Assembly: GCF_019969725.1 (NCBI RefSeq)
Contig: NZ_JAHXYW010000002.1
Location: 310,001-374,000 of the forward strand
DNA length: 64,000 nt
DNA from: Neobacillus bataviensis
GTDB taxonomy: Bacteria; Bacillota; Bacilli; Bacillales_B; DSM-18226
Direction: 5' to 3'
The stretch's first letter is position 1. Each line of letters starts with the position of its first letter. The notes beneath the pieces are model-generated. The model worked only from the letters and a program-made list of their open reading frames with translations. It had not been told where the DNA came from and ran no database searches. Both the position numbers and the translations under genes were made by a program. Shown here piece after piece: positions 60,277 through 64,000 of this stretch.

Positions 60277-61554
60277 GTGAAGAATATTAAACATATCTTT
60301 TTAAATGAAGTCACCGACCAAATCAAGTCCAAGGAAGCTAAGAAATTTGTTGCCGAGGAATTAGGGTATCATTTGAAGGAAACAAAGAAAATCTGGATTG
60401 AGAAGGGACTTCCAGAATCAGAAGCCGAAATAAAAGCGGTTGAGCAGATGGGAAGCCCGGTCAAATTAGGACAGCAGCTGAACAAGCTCCATCGGCCGAA
60501 GGTTGACTGGCTGCTAGTAATCCTGTTCGTTACCACTCTGGGTCTCGGATTTTTGCCATTGTTCTCACTTGGTTATATGAATGAAGGGCATTTTTCAACC
60601 TTTAAGATTATCATTGCCCTAATCAGCGGTACGGCTGCTCTAGGAATCATGCTGATTGATTATCGGAAGTGGAAAAAGCATGTTTGGGTATTTTACGCCA
60701 TCGGTATGCTGATTCTTTTGCTGTTAAGGTTTTTTTCAAATACGACGGTCAATGGACTGCTGCTTTTAAGAATTCCACCTATCACAATTGAAAGCCTCAT
60801 GGCTGTGCCTTTTTTCTTTATTGCCTGGGCTTCGTTTTTGAGTAACACAAGATTGAAGGTTTGGCAGTTTGGAATTCTGTTACTCATTCCTGTGTCTTTC
60901 TTCTTGGCTCTTCCAAGTGTTTCAAATACCTATATTTATACCGTCATGGTTTTTGTGATGCTTTGGTGGAGCACATTTAGTCGGAAAACGGTTTTATTCA
61001 TCTGGGCGTTTGCGTTCAGTTCCCTTTTACTTCTAGGCGTCATATCTTGGAATACTCTTAAGGATTATCAGCTAGTCAGGTTCCTTGCCTTTTTAAATCC
61101 TGAAAAATATTATGATGGTGCAGGTTATTTATTATTGAGTGCTAAGGACCTGCTGTCAAAAGCAGGCTGGTTCGGAAACCATTTGGACAAACAAGTTTTT
61201 ATTCCCGAGGCACATACCAATTTTGTTTTTGTAAGCTTTACCTACTATTACGGCTGGCTTTTCTCCATTGCCCTGGTTGTAATCTTATCCTTATTTGTTG
61301 CAAGAATCATTGTGGTTATGAACAAAATCAATGATCCTTTTGGCAAATTGCTTCTGATTGGGGCGGTTGCTCTTTATGGCGTTCAGCTGGGGACTAATGT
61401 CGGAATGTCATTGGGCGTTGTTCCTTTGATTTCTATGTCCTTGCCATTCATAAGCTATGGATTAATGCCCACGCTGCTAAATGCGATCTTAATTGGTGTG
61501 GTGTTAAGTGTGTATCGCAGAAAGGATATTACATTGAATCAAGGCATTGTATAA
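60277..61554 (+). CDS. SEDS-family (FtsW/RodA/SpoVE) membrane protein with HAAS-like prefix, catalytic Asp replaced
   Basis: The 425 residues begin with a cytoplasmic helical prefix (about 1-72; AKKFVAEELGYHLKETKKIW, ESEAEIKAVEQMGSPVKLG) of the permease-prefix/HAAS type. About ten membrane segments follow. The SEDS loop is recognisable: LNPEKYYDGAGYLLLSAKDL, FGN, then PEAHTNFVF at about 311-318, GVQLGTNVGMSLGVVPLISM and PFISYG. In RodA and FtsW this loop reads HTDFxF, and the Asp is essential for glycan polymerisation. Here residue 315 is Asn and the usual following Glu-Glu is Tyr-Tyr. It may thus be a non-catalytic SEDS relative, in an operon with an ECF sigma and PadR. Confidence 0.87.
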   Translation: MKNIKHIFLNEVTDQIKSKEAKKFVAEELGYHLKETKKIWIEKGLPESEAEIKAVEQMGSPVKLGQQLNKLHRPKVDWLLVILFVTTLGLGFLPLFSLGYMNEGHFSTFKIIIALISGTAALGIMLIDYRKWKKHVWVFYAIGMLILLLLRFFSNTTVNGLLLLRIPPITIESLMAVPFFFIAWASFLSNTRLKVWQFGILLLIPVSFFLALPSVSNTYIYTVMVFVMLWWSTFSRKTVLFIWAFAFSSLLLLGVISWNTLKDYQLVRFLAFLNPEKYYDGAGYLLLSAKDLLSKAGWFGNHLDKQVFIPEAHTNFVFVSFTYYYGWLFSIALVVILSLFVARIIVVMNKINDPFGKLLLIGAVALYGVQLGTNVGMSLGVVPLISMSLPFISYGLMPTLLNAILIGVVLSVYRRKDITLNQGIV

Positions 61555-61578
61555 AATCGTATTTCATGATTAATAAAA

Positions 61579-61606
61579 GGGCGTGCACAGGTGCATGCCT
61601 TATTTA
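61579..61606 (+). terminator. Terminator of the ECF/PadR/SEDS operon
   Basis: GGGCGTGCAC and its near-complement GTGCATGCC form a hairpin, followed by TTATTTATTT. Confidence 0.7.
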
Positions 61607-61654
61607 TTTGTGTGAAGCTTTTATGGAAAGTTAGTTAACTTTCTAAAAATTCTG

Positions 61655-61682
61655 TTGACTTATCTTGTAATTGTTTTAATAT
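61655..61682 (+). promoter_or_regulatory. Sigma-A promoter of the alpha/beta hydrolase gene
   Basis: TTGACT, 16 bases, then TAATAT. The predicted start point is about 61689, just upstream of an IclR-type palindrome. Confidence 0.6.
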
Positions 61683-61698
61683 GTAAAATATAAAACAA

Positions 61699-61716
61699 TG
61701 TTTTGCTTATAAAACA
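61699..61716. promoter_or_regulatory. IclR-type operator 1 (hydrolase promoter)
   Basis: TGTTTT-GCTTAT-AAAACA is a perfect 6+6+6 palindrome overlapping the transcribed leader. It shares its arms with the two sites before the downstream MFS gene. Confidence 0.7.
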
Positions 61717-61730
61717 CAAGGAGGGAGAAT

Positions 61731-62531
61731 ATGGCTTTTTTACAAGTAGGAGATTTACAAATTCATTATGAAATCGAAGGCGAGGGGGACCCGTTAATTA
61801 TTTTACATGGAATGGGAAACAATTCTCAATCGTGGAAAAAACAATTAAGGGGCTTATCGGAGCATTACACGGTGATTGCGTGGGATGCCCCCGGTTATGG
61901 AAAGAGCTCTGATCCAAAAGAGGAATTAAGGGAATTTAGGCAATTTGCTGATGTTTTGAAAGGATTTATCGAAAATTTAAACTATGAATCTGTTACGCTG
62001 CTGGGACATTCTATGGGCTCTGCCATTGCCCTTGATTTTTGTTACCGCTTTCCTAAAATGGTGGATGCTTTAATTATTTCTGATGCGACAAGAGGGGCAG
62101 CTGCCTTGAGTGAAGAAGAGAATGACCGGAAATTAAAAAATCGATTAAATAACATTGAATCAATGGAACCGAAAGAGCTTGCGGCACTAAGAGTAAAGGA
62201 ACTTCTTTCCCCAAACCCAGACCCAGAAATTAAGAAAGAAGCAGAAAGAATCTATTCGCAAATCAGGCCAATGGGATTCCGCTCTGTTGCGTATTCCCTA
62301 TTTCATTTGAATCAAATGGATATTCTAGCTTCTATCTCTGCTCCAACTCTAGTTATTTGCGGTGAATTAGATATCGTAACACCAATAAGTGAGTCCCAGA
62401 TTTTTCACGAGTCCATAAAGGATTCAAAATTTGTTACCATCCCTGGGACTGGTCATTTATGTTATCAAGAAGATCCCAATCGTTTTAATTCAATCGTCCT
62501 GAATTTCCTAAATTCAGTCGTGACCCAATAA
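61731..62531 (+). CDS. Alpha/beta hydrolase of an IclR-controlled locus
   Basis: This 266-residue serine hydrolase has ILHGMGNNSQSWKKQL (oxyanion), DAPGYGKSSDP, nucleophile elbow LGHSMGSAIAL, catalytic Asp in CGELDIVTPISE and His in GTGHLCYQEDPNRF. It resembles the 3-oxoadipate enol-lactonase / C-C hydrolase group, but no ring-cleavage gene adjoins. AAGGAGGGAG precedes the ATG. It is followed by the IclR regulator and probably co-transcribed with it. Confidence 0.88.
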   Translation: MAFLQVGDLQIHYEIEGEGDPLIILHGMGNNSQSWKKQLRGLSEHYTVIAWDAPGYGKSSDPKEELREFRQFADVLKGFIENLNYESVTLLGHSMGSAIALDFCYRFPKMVDALIISDATRGAAALSEEENDRKLKNRLNNIESMEPKELAALRVKELLSPNPDPEIKKEAERIYSQIRPMGFRSVAYSLFHLNQMDILASISAPTLVICGELDIVTPISESQIFHESIKDSKFVTIPGTGHLCYQEDPNRFNSIVLNFLNSVVTQ

Positions 62532-62608
62532 AAGTTCCCCGAGGCTTTGCTTAATATTTGGTAAAATTGTAGAATAGTAATTAATAACAATGAGATGGTG
62601 AAACGCTT

Positions 62609-63400
62609 ATGGCAAAAGAAGAAAAGGAACGTTATAATGCCAATGCTTTGGTGAGGGGATTGGAAATTTTAAAGCTATTTAGTGAGGAGCGCCCCACTTT
62701 ATCCTTGGTTGAAATTGCGAAAGAACTGGATGTCAGCAGGACGGTACCGTTCCGATTATTGTATACGCTCCAAACACTTGGATATCTGTATCAGGATGAG
62801 CATACTAAGCGGTATAGTCTAACTCCAAAGGTGTTGGAATTAGGATTTGCCTATTTAAGTACATTAAAGCTCCCTGAAATTGCTCAGCCCTATTTAGAAA
62901 AATTGAGGGATGAAACTGGGGCATCTTGTCATTTATCAATCTTGGATGGTCATGAAGTTGTTTATGTTGGGAGCGCACCTGTGAGAGGTGTTTCGGCCGT
63001 GAATGTGAATATAGGGCTGAGACTGCCCGCACATGCGATTGCTAATGGAAAAGTGCAGCTTGCCTTTCAGCCTCAAGACCGATTAAACCAAATATTATTT
63101 GGCTCTAATTTACAACCATATACGGAAAGAACGCAAACTGATTTCATGGAATTTCAACAGGAATTAGCAACGATTCGGAAAGAGGGATTTGCGATTACTA
63201 AGGGTGAATTTCACCATGGAATTCAATCGGTAGCTGCTCCTATATTTGAACGCACAGGTCAAGTCATGGCTGCAATCAATGTCGTAGCAACCGAGAAAAC
63301 ATTCAATAGTGAATTTATTGAAAAAATTGCGTTGCCAAAAGTGCTTGAAGTCTCCGAACAACTATCAGGCTTTATGGGTTACCACGCCAAAATAAACTAA
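62609..63400 (+). CDS. IclR-family transcriptional regulator
   Basis: The 263 residues have an N-terminal winged helix (ALVRGLEILKLFSEERPTLSL, DVSRTVPFRLLYTLQTLGYL) and the C-terminal IclR effector domain (about 90-255; ETGASCHLSILDGHEVVYV, RLPAHAIANGKVQLAF, GEFHHGIQSVAAPIF). It probably binds the three TGTTTT-N6-AAAACA palindromes in this region and responds to a small carboxylate. GAGATGGTG precedes the ATG. Confidence 0.93.
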   Translation: MAKEEKERYNANALVRGLEILKLFSEERPTLSLVEIAKELDVSRTVPFRLLYTLQTLGYLYQDEHTKRYSLTPKVLELGFAYLSTLKLPEIAQPYLEKLRDETGASCHLSILDGHEVVYVGSAPVRGVSAVNVNIGLRLPAHAIANGKVQLAFQPQDRLNQILFGSNLQPYTERTQTDFMEFQQELATIRKEGFAITKGEFHHGIQSVAAPIFERTGQVMAAINVVATEKTFNSEFIEKIALPKVLEVSEQLSGFMGYHAKIN

Positions 63401-63430
63401 AAGGCTTGCGAAATTTCGCAAGCCTTTTTA
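63399..63430 (+). terminator. Terminator of the IclR gene
   Basis: AAAAGGCTTGCGAAA pairs perfectly with TTTCGCAAGCCTTTT with no loop bases between the arms (the tip must open), followed by TA. Confidence 0.9.
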
Positions 63431-63449
63431 TTATCCAAGTTCAATTTAA

Positions 63450-63467
63450 CGTTTTGTATATAAAACA
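63450..63467. promoter_or_regulatory. IclR-type operator 2
   Basis: CGTTTT-GTATAT-AAAACA differs in one arm base from operator 3 and is exactly 100 bases upstream of it. It lies upstream of the MFS promoter. Confidence 0.65.
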
Positions 63468-63502
63468 ATTTTTAAATTGTAAAACAAAATTCACATTTTG
63501 TG

Positions 63503-63531
63503 TTGACACAATTTTCTCAAAATTTTAAAAT
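63503..63531 (+). promoter_or_regulatory. Sigma-A promoter of the MFS gene
   Basis: TTGACA, exactly 17 bases, then TAAAAT: a near-consensus promoter. Its start point would be near 63538, with operator 3 just downstream. Confidence 0.75.
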
Positions 63532-63549
63532 AAACTTAGTAGGAAACCG

Positions 63550-63567
63550 TGTTTTGTATATAAAACA
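63550..63567. promoter_or_regulatory. IclR-type operator 3 (MFS promoter)
   Basis: TGTTTT-GTATAT-AAAACA is a perfect palindrome about 12-30 bases downstream of the predicted start point, in the position of a roadblock repressor site. Confidence 0.72.
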
Positions 63568-63696
63568 TAGAGCTTTACTACGAATAATAAATAAGGAGGA
63601 ATAATCGTCCGTTTAGGTCCGCTGAAATGCTGTATACTAATAATAAAATTTTTGAAAGCGTGTTCATGAATATTCAAAACTAAAGGGGGCTATTTG

Positions 63697-64000
63697 ATGC
63701 TAAAAGGTAACAAAAGGTGGATTTATATTGCTTTACCAATCTTCTTCTTTTGGTTTTTTGGACAAATTGATAAATTAGGTATTTCTATTATCCAGACGGA
63801 TCAAGGCTTCTTAAATGATCTAGGAATAACTGGTGCAGATAAGAATGCCAAAATTGGAATGATTACTTTTGTCTTTACCATTTCTTATGCTTTATCCAAT
63901 ATTTTTTGGGGCTTTATTATCGACAAGCTTGGAGCAAGAAAGACAGGTATCCTGGGTCTGACTGCTTGGGCGATTACTATGGTTATTGGAGGGTTATCTA
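63697..64000 (+). CDS. MFS transporter, N-terminal part (cut by window edge)
   Basis: The first 101 codons show helix 1 (ALPIFFFWFFGQIDKLGISI), an external loop and LSNIFWGFIIDKLGARKTGI, the motif A loop of the anion:cation symporter MFS branch. The ATG follows AAAGGGGGC. The gene stands behind a strong promoter flanked by IclR-type operators, so it is probably induced with the hydrolase gene. Confidence 0.85.
   Translation, partial: MLKGNKRWIYIALPIFFFWFFGQIDKLGISIIQTDQGFLNDLGITGADKNAKIGMITFVFTISYALSNIFWGFIIDKLGARKTGILGLTAWAITMVIGGLS

Overview
The window looks like chromosomal DNA from a low-to-moderate GC, endospore-forming Bacillaceae species. The evidence is a three-gene germinant-receptor operon with an extra small fourth gene, a YjcZ-type sporulation miniprotein, GlnR/TnrA- and BirA-type operators, the Bacillus-type gene order thiolase / acyl-CoA ligase / bioY, and a palindromic intergenic repeat I remember from Bacillaceae genomes. 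The genus (Bacillus, Neobacillus or a relative) cannot be fixed by eye. I see no rRNA, tRNA, CRISPR array, insertion sequence or intact prophage.

Layout. 1-9.4 kb: a truncated LysM amidase, a CynX-type exporter and YggT; then a nitrite assimilation operon (nirB, nirD, FNT channel) behind a well-placed TnrA-type box; then a HAD phosphatase, a triple zinc-finger-like protein, purine nucleoside phosphorylase and an M15 peptidase. 9.4-16.6 kb: a 52-bp tandem repeat; an XRE/TPR regulator divergent from an MFS exporter, with two identical-architecture palindromes between them; a MalT-like regulator split at a classical slippery heptamer; and a FAD oxidoreductase. 16.6-25 kb: GMP reductase, a 5'-nucleotidase-like enzyme, two membrane proteins and the ger operon. 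25-32.5 kb: a second 52-bp array, PaiB, an EF-G-binding FusB-like protein, a CD3324-type protein, CdaR and glycerate kinase, and a V4R/PucR-type activator.

32.6-39.4 kb is the most coherent accessory unit: a predicted meta-cleavage pathway for an unknown phenolic compound. It holds an acyl-CoA-dehydrogenase-fold flavin monooxygenase, a flavin reductase, an FAD-synthetase-like protein without the riboflavin kinase motif, a class III extradiol dioxygenase, a C-C hydrolase, a hydratase and an MFS permease. The regulator immediately upstream probably senses the aromatic. The usual aldolase and acetaldehyde dehydrogenase are absent from the window.

39.4-51.4 kb: small membrane proteins, hydrolases, a thiolase (apparently starting at AUU) coupled to an acyl-CoA ligase, bioY and bioB flanking two BirA-type operators, a purine permease with a structured leader, a dicarboxylate symporter and a DUF3231 protein. 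51.4-64 kb: a histidine-kinase remnant beside a third 52-bp array, a CAP-domain protein, SGNH hydrolase, a frameshifted alpha/beta hydrolase, an ATPase, several small or phage-derived-domain genes, an ECF sigma / PadR / SEDS operon whose SEDS protein lacks the catalytic Asp, and an IclR-controlled hydrolase/MFS locus with three matching operators that runs off the right edge.

Start sites were often moved inward from the longest open frame to the codon with a good Shine-Dalgarno sequence; each entry gives the reason.
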